In this document: positions 27,249 through 35,229 of the stretch, in pieces
Numbering within the stretch: the stretch's first letter is position 1
How the letters are laid out: every line of letters begins with the position of its first letter
Assembly: GCA_943359475.1 (NCBI GenBank)
Contig: CALRHK010000006.1
Location: 1 to 35,229, forward strand
Reading direction: 5' to 3'
Length of the DNA stretch: 35,229 nt
From: Candidatus Nomurabacteria bacterium
Lineage (GTDB): Bacteria > Patescibacteriota > Minisyncoccia > Phycocordibacterales > UBA9973
Program-made: the position numbers and the translations under genes
Notes under the pieces: model-generated
Database searches by the model: none
Told to the model about the DNA's origin: nothing
What the model saw: only the letters and a program-made list of their open reading frames with translations

Positions 27249-28548
27249 ATTGTGCTGTAGAAAGTGAGAGTTGCCAGAGATTTTCTTTTGTTTTATCAAT
27301 GAAGTAAAGATGTGATTCGTCTGGGTCGAGTGCAAGATTTATAGCATCGAGACTCAATTTTTTATCTTTAAAAGGACTTTCAATAAAAACGGCAACTCCA
27401 GTTTTCGCATCAATTTTCCAGAAGGTATCCGTAAACGAAACTCTTCCTTGATACCAAATATCTGGATAGATTCCAGTAGGAATAGTATCTGGGACTGCGC
27501 AGATGACCCAAAGACTCGTTTTAGACCAGGTACATTTTTCTGGTAGGGTGTTTTTTGTAAGTGGAATTTTACTACCAGAAAGTACATCAAAGATATTCGA
27601 TTCAAATCCACCAGTAATTGATGTGCTATAGAGACTATATTTAACGCTCGGGCTTGTGTTCGTGGTGAGTCCAGAAATATTACCCATAAGACGCGAGAAG
27701 CTTTTTTTATTTGTATCGAGGAGGTATGCAAAACCTGGGGCAAGGCCGGAAGCTTTTGTAGTAAGTACTACAGTAGTAGCACTCACCCACTGTGGTAACC
27801 ACTCTGTAAATGCTGAATCAAACACTTTTGTCTTCTTCGTTCCATCTAACTCACTTACATTTCCCATAACACCAGAATCAAATGGAATAAGCGTAAAGAT
27901 CTTTTTTAAATCAGGACTTAGGGTAATTGCGAGTGTGTCGTCGGTCAAAAAAGTACCCTTCATTTCTGGAAACGACCCGTCTGCTTCTGGTGTTGGAAGT
28001 ATCCCCGAAAAGGTTTTTATTGTATGTCCATTTGTATCGAGATAACGATAGAGTGCTGTGCTTCCAGCCACAAGTGCTTCTTGTGCGCCGGGGAGTGTAG
28101 TATTGGCTACCTGCGCCTCACTCCCTCCGGGGAGTTCCCTCTCGAAAATGTGACCAGTCGCTTTTTCAATATAACGAATGAGTGAAATTTTAACGATACT
28201 TTTTTTAATACCAGTGCTTGTTGCTACAAGTGAAGCTGATTCTGTTACTGTTTTTTCTCCGGAAGTAAAACCGAAACCAGCAATAGGTGTTGTAGAAAGC
28301 TGTACGAGGGGGTCTACTTTTTCTACTACTGGTGGCAATGGTTCGCTCGTATCTGGTGTTGTACTGTCAGGCGGGGTGGTTGTATCGGTCGCCACAGGCT
28401 CTCCCCCTAAAGGAAAGAAGTCACGAAAGGCAACACCAATTGATTTGAGTGGTTCAGGTTGTGAAGCAATCGGCGTATTTGAGTAATACGCGTAGACGCC
28501 ACATACGAGAAGCACAATGATTGTTGAAATAATAAGTAGTTTTTTCAT
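27247..28548 (-). CDS. Membrane-anchored secreted protein, possible beta-propeller-like repeats
   Basis: 433 aa; N-terminal TM (LLIISTIIVLLVCGVYAYY), Pro/Thr-rich linker, then repeated short beta-strand/SxxDTxK-type segments. Confidence 0.6.
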   Translation of the reverse strand: MKKLLIISTIIVLLVCGVYAYYSNTPIASQPEPLKSIGVAFRDFFPLGGEPVATDTTTPPDSTTPDTSEPLPPVVEKVDPLVQLSTTPIAGFGFTSGEKTVTESASLVATSTGIKKSIVKISLIRYIEKATGHIFERELPGGSEAQVANTTLPGAQEALVAGSTALYRYLDTNGHTIKTFSGILPTPEADGSFPEMKGTFLTDDTLAITLSPDLKKIFTLIPFDSGVMGNVSELDGTKKTKVFDSAFTEWLPQWVSATTVVLTTKASGLAPGFAYLLDTNKKSFSRLMGNISGLTTNTSPSVKYSLYSTSITGGFESNIFDVLSGSKIPLTKNTLPEKCTWSKTSLWVICAVPDTIPTGIYPDIWYQGRVSFTDTFWKIDAKTGVAVFIESPFKDKKLSLDAINLALDPDESHLYFIDKTKENLWQLSLSTAQ

Positions 28549-28549
28549 A

Positions 28550-30211
28550 TTAATACAGTTCTACATGCCAGTGCTGTGCGGTTGTGTTTGATGTTTGTCC
28601 CGCACTCTCAGCTAAAAATTTACCCACCCCACTTATAATTGTTGTATGGCCTGCAGGAAAAGTGGTGGTTCCAGTGATGTATTTTGTTAGTTCGTTTGAA
28701 ACATGGAAATCAAATATAGTTGCGTCATGTCGGTGTGTTTTATGGAGCCAACATTCTGAACCACCTGTAATTTCAATTGGGCAACTTCCCCCATTTGCTT
28801 GGGCGCAGGCACTTTTTAAGGCATTAAGCTTTTGTGCTACTTGATTTGCGTTGAAATAATACATACTTGTACAGCCAGTATCGCCGACTTTTGAGCAATT
28901 TGCAGCATTGACCGATATTCCAGTAATTGCGGTTCGGAGCGCTTGATCTGCGGTATGAATTGCAGAGTCAGCATCCCAGTCTTGATTTTCGAGGATGCGT
29001 GCACCATTGAGCGTAACACCATTGCAGCGGTCAGTACCTACTCCTGGGATATAGACTGCTTCTGGTGGTCCATCGACTTCAACATGAACACTCGTAAGGC
29101 CGATTTGCAAGTTTACAAGGTTGGGGTTAATAGTATTAAGAATCGCAAAGGCACCAAGGAGAAGGAGTAGCCCAAGAATTGCACCCTCAATTCTTTTTTG
29201 GGAGTCACCTTTCAGTGCGACGGACTCACTCGACATGTGCTGGATACCACCAACAACAATCATTACCACCGCGAGTACTGCACCAAGCCCAATGATGAGC
29301 TTAATCATTCCATTGACGTAATTATTGAAAGTCAGTGAGTTATCAATTTTATTCCCAATGATTGGTAGGGGCGCCAAAAGACAATATTCGCCTGTACCCT
29401 CAGTACAGTTCGTTCCTGTGCCAGTGTCTGACCCTGTGCCAGTTCCTGTACCGGTTCCTGTACCTGTCGAGCCACCAATACTAATACCACCAGTACCACC
29501 TGTTGTTGCTGCGGTTGCGATCAATCCTTGTGCTAATACTTGTGTGACATCGGCAGCATTTACCGCAGTGAGGTTATAGGTAGTATTCGGGAGAAGTCCA
29601 GTTATTGTGTAATTAAAAGTACCATCGGTGTGTGGGGTAATTAACGAGGATGATGTTGATGCTCCTGCTCCATCAGCTTGCCAACGCAATTTTATATTTG
29701 GTAGTGGTGAACCAAAGACCGTTCCAGAAATTTGAGCGCTTGTGTCAGTAATACCAGAAGTCCCACTGTCAAAAATAACTTGTAATCCACCTGTCCCACC
29801 ACCAGTAGTACTCCCTGTTGTAAAGGTGTAAAGACTACTAAGATATGAAACCCCAGTAACACTATTGCGAATATCAATATAGTAGGTTGTATTTGAAGTA
29901 AGTGCCTGAAGGTTAAGAGTGAAACTCCCATTACTTGCGATTGTTTGAATGTTCCCCTGGGAATTTGGTCCGTAAAACGTATTTGAAATAGTATCAAGAC
30001 TGCTTTGGCTTGTACCGTAAAATGCAATAAAACCACTATTTGCAGTATTTGCAGACTGAAGTACTGCTGTTGTTGCAGTACCGTGTACGAGTGCTGTGGT
30101 TGGCGTAACCTCAACATTATTAATAGTGATTTCGCCGCCAGCAAGTGCTGTGGTAGTAACCCCTACAAATAAGAGAATACTAAAAAGAATTTTTAAAAAA
30201 GTTCGTGACAT
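28550..30211 (-). CDS. Secreted Fn3-like / VirB2-TrbC-like two-TM / M15-peptidase-like fusion protein
   Basis: Signal peptide; Fn3-like segments; Thr-Gly repeat linker; MIKLIIGLGAVLAVVMIVVGGIQHM..KRIEGAILGLLLLLGAFAILNTINPNL; C-terminal ITGGSECWLHKTHRHDATIFDF...QHWHVELY. Confidence 0.7.
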   Translation of the reverse strand: MSRTFLKILFSILLFVGVTTTALAGGEITINNVEVTPTTALVHGTATTAVLQSANTANSGFIAFYGTSQSSLDTISNTFYGPNSQGNIQTIASNGSFTLNLQALTSNTTYYIDIRNSVTGVSYLSSLYTFTTGSTTGGGTGGLQVIFDSGTSGITDTSAQISGTVFGSPLPNIKLRWQADGAGASTSSSLITPHTDGTFNYTITGLLPNTTYNLTAVNAADVTQVLAQGLIATAATTGGTGGISIGGSTGTGTGTGTGTGSDTGTGTNCTEGTGEYCLLAPLPIIGNKIDNSLTFNNYVNGMIKLIIGLGAVLAVVMIVVGGIQHMSSESVALKGDSQKRIEGAILGLLLLLGAFAILNTINPNLVNLQIGLTSVHVEVDGPPEAVYIPGVGTDRCNGVTLNGARILENQDWDADSAIHTADQALRTAITGISVNAANCSKVGDTGCTSMYYFNANQVAQKLNALKSACAQANGGSCPIEITGGSECWLHKTHRHDATIFDFHVSNELTKYITGTTTFPAGHTTIISGVGKFLAESAGQTSNTTAQHWHVELY

Positions 30212-30219
30212 AGGTAGTA

Positions 30220-31206
30220 TTATTTGGCACCTAGATTAATCATAAGCGAAGTGTTGTTGAGCTGAAATAGTTTCGGGATACTCTCAATTGCTACATCAAT
30301 TTTTGCTACGCCGTTTGTATTATCACCCTTGCGTACAACAAGCTCACTCTGCTTACCAGTCATTCGAATAACAGTATTATTGAGTTTCCATGTGTACTTT
30401 AATTGTGAAGATTCTTTATTGTCGGGCGAAAAATAGTATGGTTCAGCCAGGAGTGTTGTTTCTGTATCGGTTAGTAGAAAAGTTCCTTCAAGTGCATGGT
30501 TATATTTTGGGCCCTCGAGTGGTTTTGTTCTATAGAAAAGAATTTGAGTCGCAACCGGAATAATGGTGACTTCCTTGTTTGCAGCGTAAGTTCCATCGGG
30601 AGCACTTATCACAACGCCAATTTTCTCGTTCTTGTTGAGATAACTTGCCCGAAAAGAATATGCATTTTTCCCAAAGCCGGATTCAGCTTGGGCAACTTGA
30701 TAATTTTTCTTCCAGTTGTATACAAGCGAAGCATTTTGGTTTTTTATATTTGGGATTGCAACTACTTTGATAAGTGCTTCTGATGCTGGTAGTGCGCGTC
30801 CTTTATAAAAGGGTGGAGTATAAGAATCTACTGCCTGCCAAAGTAAATCTGCTTCAGCCGGCTGTATTACAATGGTTTTCTCAACCTTTTCCCCTGTTGG
30901 AAGAATGATACTAATGACTATTTTAGTGGTTATGCCAACCTTGCCGGCGGTGAGTGAATATTTTTTTGCGCCAAAGCTTGAGAGTTTTACGGTGCCGTTG
31001 ACTGTCCAAGTAATTTTTGCCCCATCAAGATTTGCTGTAAAGCTTGAAAGTGAGATAGTTGTGTTTTCGCCTGGTGCTGGTAGTGCGGGTATGACATCAA
31101 CTGAAATTTCATCACCAGCTTCTTGTGCGTGTACTAGGGGTGCAACGAAAAAGAGTCCGAATACAATCAGACTAGTGGTAAGTATGCGAAAAAGAAACGA
31201 GTGCAT
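30220..31206 (-). CDS. Secreted protein with Ig/PKD-like domains, type IV secretion-associated
   Basis: 328 aa; signal peptide ending APLVHAQ; repeated YxW(K/T)xN beta-sandwich motifs (ITWTVNGT, LVYNWKKN, LKYTWKLN). Confidence 0.62.
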   Translation of the reverse strand: MHSFLFRILTTSLIVFGLFFVAPLVHAQEAGDEISVDVIPALPAPGENTTISLSSFTANLDGAKITWTVNGTVKLSSFGAKKYSLTAGKVGITTKIVISIILPTGEKVEKTIVIQPAEADLLWQAVDSYTPPFYKGRALPASEALIKVVAIPNIKNQNASLVYNWKKNYQVAQAESGFGKNAYSFRASYLNKNEKIGVVISAPDGTYAANKEVTIIPVATQILFYRTKPLEGPKYNHALEGTFLLTDTETTLLAEPYYFSPDNKESSQLKYTWKLNNTVIRMTGKQSELVVRKGDNTNGVAKIDVAIESIPKLFQLNNTSLMINLGAK

Positions 31207-31256
31207 TACACATAGTATACCTTTCTTTTTTATAAAAAGGGTGTGTAAAGTGGAAA

Positions 31257-33092
31257 CTAAAGCTTCCCTTTTGTTGCCGAAAGCTCATCCTTGGCCTTTT
31301 TGATAGACAAAATTTGTGAAGGGTCAGAGGTAATGATTTGGTCCTCTGTATATGAAGCAATGGTTTTAATAGCAACGTGCTTAAGGCCGGCAAAGAAGAT
31401 CCCTTCCCCGACACCAGATTCCAAGAGTAGGTATTTTTCTTCATCAGTAAGATTAAATGTTTTTTGGAGAAGGTCGATCGATGAGGGAGATTGCTTTAAG
31501 AGGAGTTGGAGTGAGGAGTTTGTTACAATCGGAACACCATATGGGCTACGCATAAAGTCACCAACGTCTTGAGTAATTGTTGCCAAGCCCAAGAAATACT
31601 TACGTCCTCGTTTTGCAATAGAGTAAAGGAAGGAAGCAGTATCTTCTGATTTCATCATCCACCATGCCTCATCTACTACCAAAAGACGTTTCTTGAGTGT
31701 TTTTCGTACTGCATTCCAAATGAAGTGCGTCACAATATACATCGCCACTGGTTTAAGCTCATCTTCCATGTCACGGACGGAAAAGACAACAAATTTCTTA
31801 TTGATATCAACATTCGATGGCTGGTTAATAAAGGAAGCCCATGAGCCTTTTGTATATTTTGTAAGACGAGTCAGGATAGAGTCGCTCCCCTCCATACCTG
31901 CGAGGACCATTTCAAAATCTGAAAGAAGCGGTGGTTCAATGTTTGCAAAATCAGATTCTGGAGTAATGTCTTTAATTGCGTAGGTTTCAGTGATTGCGCG
32001 ATCAACAAGCGCATCTTCTTCTGGTGTTAGACCTCCAAGCATAATACGGAAAAGGCCGACAAGATTAATAACATTTGTGCGAAGCACATCTGCTGGTGTT
32101 TCGTCTTCTCGGGGAATTGGTAATTCAAAGGGATTAATGTGGTGATCAGAAGAGAGTGATATGTTAAAGTAGCGCCCCCCAACAGCTTCTGCCATATATT
32201 CATATTCACGCTCAGGGTCAATAACAATCACGTCAGTATCAAACATGAGTGTGCGAAGGATTTCAAGCTTCGTTGCATATGATTTACCTGCACCAGATGT
32301 TGCAAACGTGATTGAGTTGTAGTTTGGAAGTGAGTAGCGGTCAAAAATAACCAAGCTTTGATTATGACGGTTTACACCGTAGAGGATACCTTTATCAGAC
32401 GTGAGGTCAAATGAAACAAAGGGAAACACTGATGAAAGTGGCTCAGAGTTAAGCTTTTGGTGGACATTTAAAAGGTCAGTACCAGTTGGAATTGCGCTCT
32501 TAAAACCTTCTTCTTGTTGGAAAAGTGCTGGTTTGATATAGACAAGTTTTGCTTCGAGTATTGATTTAATTTCATTTTCGATTTTAAAGAGGTCGTTGTC
32601 ATTGTCGGCATAAATGGTTATATAAAGTCCTACATCAAACATTTTCTCTTGTGCTTGCATGAGATTATCACGGAGTGATTCAAGGTCTCGATAGGCAGTA
32701 TCGAGCATCGGATCGCGCACAAGACCACGTTCCTCGCGTGTATTGATTTGGCTTTGTACTTCGGCAACTTTTTTTTGAAATTGGCGGAGCACTTTTGATG
32801 TCTCGATTGGGTGAATAAAGATTGAGACATCAAAAATTTTGTCGAGGTTGATAATCGGTGCAAACCAGTTATCGGTCAAAAAACGAGGGTATGAGATAAC
32901 AAAAAAGGTACGCGCAATCTTTTCTCCAAGGTTGAGGGATTTTGGTTCAACTTTGAGCGCAGAAGGTGCAATAACGTCTTGAAATTCAAGGGTTGCTGCT
33001 TCGTAGATTTCTGCTGGAAGCACAGGCATTATGCCTGAAGGTGTCTTCATTTGATCGCTCTTCTTTTTAAATAGTGAATCAAAAATACCCAT
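31257..33092 (-). CDS. VirB4/TraC-family type IV secretion ATPase
   Basis: ITFATSGAGKSYATKLEILRTLMFDTDVIVIDPEREYEYMAEAVGG (Walker A/VirB4 motif), LLVVDEAWWMMKSEDTASFLYSIAKRGRKY, TITQDVGDF. Confidence 0.94.
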   Translation of the reverse strand: MGIFDSLFKKKSDQMKTPSGIMPVLPAEIYEAATLEFQDVIAPSALKVEPKSLNLGEKIARTFFVISYPRFLTDNWFAPIINLDKIFDVSIFIHPIETSKVLRQFQKKVAEVQSQINTREERGLVRDPMLDTAYRDLESLRDNLMQAQEKMFDVGLYITIYADNDNDLFKIENEIKSILEAKLVYIKPALFQQEEGFKSAIPTGTDLLNVHQKLNSEPLSSVFPFVSFDLTSDKGILYGVNRHNQSLVIFDRYSLPNYNSITFATSGAGKSYATKLEILRTLMFDTDVIVIDPEREYEYMAEAVGGRYFNISLSSDHHINPFELPIPREDETPADVLRTNVINLVGLFRIMLGGLTPEEDALVDRAITETYAIKDITPESDFANIEPPLLSDFEMVLAGMEGSDSILTRLTKYTKGSWASFINQPSNVDINKKFVVFSVRDMEDELKPVAMYIVTHFIWNAVRKTLKKRLLVVDEAWWMMKSEDTASFLYSIAKRGRKYFLGLATITQDVGDFMRSPYGVPIVTNSSLQLLLKQSPSSIDLLQKTFNLTDEEKYLLLESGVGEGIFFAGLKHVAIKTIASYTEDQIITSDPSQILSIKKAKDELSATKGKL

Positions 33093-33093
33093 A

Positions 33094-33735
33094 CTATTGA
33101 AGTTTTATTCCCTGGCTAATGTCCCCTGGATTAAATGTCTTATAAAACAACTCGATAACCTCTTCGGTGCCGAGCTGTGTTGCCCGAACACCAACTCGCT
33201 GTAGTCCTTGAATAATTACTGAAACGCGTTGGTCGAGCTGGCTCCTCTTCTCTTCAAATTCGAGTGAGGCATCCTTTTTTTGCTCTGTCTTCCCTCCTCC
33301 AAAGGATGGTAACATGCCACCGAGAGGATTTCCGCTTTTAAGTGTTGTTGCCGTATAAGGAACGACAATAAAAAAGCTTTTGGTCATAATGTTTACCTGT
33401 TCAGTAAAACCGCGAATGAAGTCCATATACTCTTTTGTCTGCACTTTCAAGAGTGGCTCTAGCTGTTCCTTGAGACGATTTTCGAGAAGCAATAAATAGG
33501 GGCGAATATCGAGCCTGCGTGATTGAATGACAATTTGTGTCGAAAAATCGAGTGAGTTAAGAAAGTTTTGGAATTGCAAAAGGATAGCTTCTTGTTCATC
33601 AGCAGATTTGAGCGAGAGATTAATCGAAGATGCCATCAAAACTGCACGAAGACCGCCGTCTTTAAGAACCACGACACCGTCGCGTACTTCTTTTATTGGA
33701 ACGAACTCTTGTGTTGCTTTTGCTTTTAATGCCAT
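33094..33735 (-). CDS. VirB4/TraC N-terminal-domain-like protein
   Basis: 213 aa; VPIKEVRDGVVVLKDGGLRAVLMASSINLSLKSADEQEAILLQFQNFLNSLDFSTQIVIQSRRLD resembles a VirB4 N-terminal region; abuts the VirB4 ATPase ORF. Confidence 0.72.
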   Translation of the reverse strand: MALKAKATQEFVPIKEVRDGVVVLKDGGLRAVLMASSINLSLKSADEQEAILLQFQNFLNSLDFSTQIVIQSRRLDIRPYLLLLENRLKEQLEPLLKVQTKEYMDFIRGFTEQVNIMTKSFFIVVPYTATTLKSGNPLGGMLPSFGGGKTEQKKDASLEFEEKRSQLDQRVSVIIQGLQRVGVRATQLGTEEVIELFYKTFNPGDISQGIKLQ

Positions 33736-33769
33736 GAGTTTTTATTATAGCGTTTCGTTTCTTTTCACC

Positions 33770-34198
33770 CTATTTCTTATTTACATCAAGTACGTCGAGA
33801 CCCCACGAAATATCTTTAAGCTTACTGTCTGAAAGTCGCGGTATATACGAAGGTTCGATGGGCGCTGTGGGTGTGGTAGATGAAGATCGAGTAGTTTTCT
33901 TGGGTGGATCTTTTCGCCAAATATAGAGATTTCTTCCGTAGAGTTTTTTATTGATATTGAATTTAAACCACGCCTCAAGTATTTGAATGAATGGTTTATT
34001 GTTGATTTTTACAAAAGTGAGTGCAGCAGAAAGACCGAGTATTGCTGGTACAAGAAAGATCGCAATCACAATACCAAAAAATTTATATACCAGATAAGAC
34101 AACCCTAACCCGCCAACCATGTAGACAAATTGGCGAAACGTGAATGGTCCAAAGAGTTTATCTTCGACATCAATAAATTGAGGAACGTGGAATTGCAT
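33770..34198 (-). CDS. PrgI-family (VirB3-like) membrane protein
   Basis: MQFHVPQFIDVEDKLFGPFTFRQFVYMVGGLGLSYLVYKFFG...NKKLYGRNLYIWRK; adjacent to virB4. Confidence 0.85.
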   Translation of the reverse strand: MQFHVPQFIDVEDKLFGPFTFRQFVYMVGGLGLSYLVYKFFGIVIAIFLVPAILGLSAALTFVKINNKPFIQILEAWFKFNINKKLYGRNLYIWRKDPPKKTTRSSSTTPTAPIEPSYIPRLSDSKLKDISWGLDVLDVNKK

Positions 34199-34214
34199 AG
34201 TGAAAGCGGCTTAC

Positions 34215-34257
34215 AAAAAAACCAACTCGTGCTTTTATTGTAGCATACGAGTTGGTT
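34215..34257 (-). terminator. Terminator with promoter-like loop
   Basis: AACCAACTCGT ... ACGAGTTGGTT followed on minus by T7; the 16-nt loop reads ATGCTACAATAAAAGC on minus (extended -10 TGCTACAAT). Confidence 0.7.
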
Positions 34258-34269
34258 TCGCACCCCGCA

Positions 34270-34896
34270 CTATTCAACAGGTTCACGATATGGATCACCA
34301 GATTTTTTTAGTGGTGGAGAAACGGGTGTACCTCCGAGGCTCTGGTCAGTATCTTTTTTAGGAATGGTGAAGGTGTTAGAAAGTTTTGACGCAATAATAT
34401 TTTGGTTTTCAGGATTTGGAATGAGGAGTGGGTTCTCTACTTCTTCAAGGAGCGTGTCGCGATTGACGGTACTTGGAGACGATACATTTCCCGTAGGAGG
34501 TGTTTCTGTCTCGATTTCAATACCAGTATTATTGAGTACCCGTGTCTCTTCAGGAGCAATCGCTGTTTCTTCGTTTCGTGAATAGACTTCTTCGAGCTTT
34601 GTAATCAGTGGGCGAAAAATGAGTTTCTCAGCATCTTGTGCGATCTCTTCTGCTTTATTCCCCACAAGATTGAGGCGTGACTGAATTTCGTGTACATAGT
34701 TTGCTGGTTTGGTGAGACCGAGGAGCACAAGGAACGTTTCCGTCTGAAGCTCCCCTGCTTGGTCGACACGAAGTCCGTGTTTTTTGCGAATATCTTCAAG
34801 TGCACCAAGCCACGAACCTTCAAGTACAACTGCCTGTATGTCTTGCGGAAGGAGTTTGATGCGCTCTTCTATAAGTTTTTTTGTTTTCTCATCCAT
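34270..34896 (-). CDS. Hypothetical protein in the type IV secretion block
   Basis: 208 aa soluble; N-terminal helical domain (EERIKLLPQDIQAVVLEGSWLGALEDIRKKHGL) and a long low-complexity C-terminus. Confidence 0.65.
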   Translation of the reverse strand: MDEKTKKLIEERIKLLPQDIQAVVLEGSWLGALEDIRKKHGLRVDQAGELQTETFLVLLGLTKPANYVHEIQSRLNLVGNKAEEIAQDAEKLIFRPLITKLEEVYSRNEETAIAPEETRVLNNTGIEIETETPPTGNVSSPSTVNRDTLLEEVENPLLIPNPENQNIIASKLSNTFTIPKKDTDQSLGGTPVSPPLKKSGDPYREPVE

Positions 34897-34901
34897 GTTT
34901 T

Positions 34902-35229
34902 TTATAATTCATCATTAGGACCTGTTTTACGAAAGCCGATTGGGTTTCGTTGTGGTTGTGGGTTTGTTGCTTGTGCGGTCGGTGGTTTTGGTACGTTTGC
35001 GCGTTCTACAGAGTAGCTGCTAGGATTTACCGTTTTTTGCTCAGTTGTTGATGATTGGTTGCCAAGCTTAAATCCGATAGGCGTACGTTCACTTGAGGAA
35101 CCTCCACTTCCGCCACCAGCGCTTGCACGGAATCCTATTGGTGTTCTCTCTTGTCCACTTTGTGTTCCACCAGTATTGATTCGTGTGAAGATAGGAGCTT
35201 GGCCAGAGGTGTTGCCTCCGGGTCCAAAG
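34902..35229 (-). CDS. 3' part of a CDS (5' end beyond the window) with repeated PIGF motifs
   Basis: Open minus frame to the window edge: FGPGGNTSGQAPIFTRINTGGTQSGQERTPIGFRASAGGGSGGSSSERTPIGFKLGNQSSTTEQKTVNPSSYSVERANVPKPPTAQATNPQPQRNPIGFRKTGPNDEL*. Confidence 0.7.
   Translation of the reverse strand, partial: FGPGGNTSGQAPIFTRINTGGTQSGQERTPIGFRASAGGGSGGSSSERTPIGFKLGNQSSTTEQKTVNPSSYSVERANVPKPPTAQATNPQPQRNPIGFRKTGPNDEL

Noticed and set aside
29415-29475. Tandem short repeat (cctgtgcc/cctgtacc units)
   Set aside because: Explained by a Thr-Gly-rich linker inside the pilin/M15-like fusion; slippage-prone but not a separate element.

Overview
This looks like a chromosomal segment of a Candidate Phyla Radiation (Patescibacteria/Parcubacteria-like) bacterium; the lineage is inferred from gene content and style, not from a search. 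It carries an origin-type locus (dnaN-dnaA | rpmH-rnpA-yidD-yidC-khpB) with a DnaA-box cluster between dnaA and dnaN. It also carries recombination and repair genes (ruvA, mutM, ruvB-yebC-ruvC, polA, holA), tsaE, tyrS, a class A PBP, a PilB-type ATPase, a DsbA/DsbB pair, a ZIP transporter and two tRNAs. Two genes for secreted/surface proteins sit behind near-consensus sigma70 promoters. A minus-strand type IV secretion-like block (PrgI, two-part VirB4, VirB2-like pilin fused to an M15-like domain, accessory secreted proteins) runs off the right edge. No CRISPR array, rRNA or transposase was seen. The points I consider most worth a second look are: (1) an unassigned, heavily structured RNA candidate between pilB and ruvB; (2) a second orphan transcription unit upstream of holA with a DnaA box next to its promoter; (3) the pilin/M15-like fusion and the repeated PIGF peptide motif in the secretion block; (4) a 34-bp perfect palindrome inside the small ORF after dnaN; (5) an unannotated 53-aa acidic protein after ruvC; (6) a systematic leaderless promoter layout; (7) compact YebC and PolA variants; (8) tRNA-Arg with a GCG anticodon.
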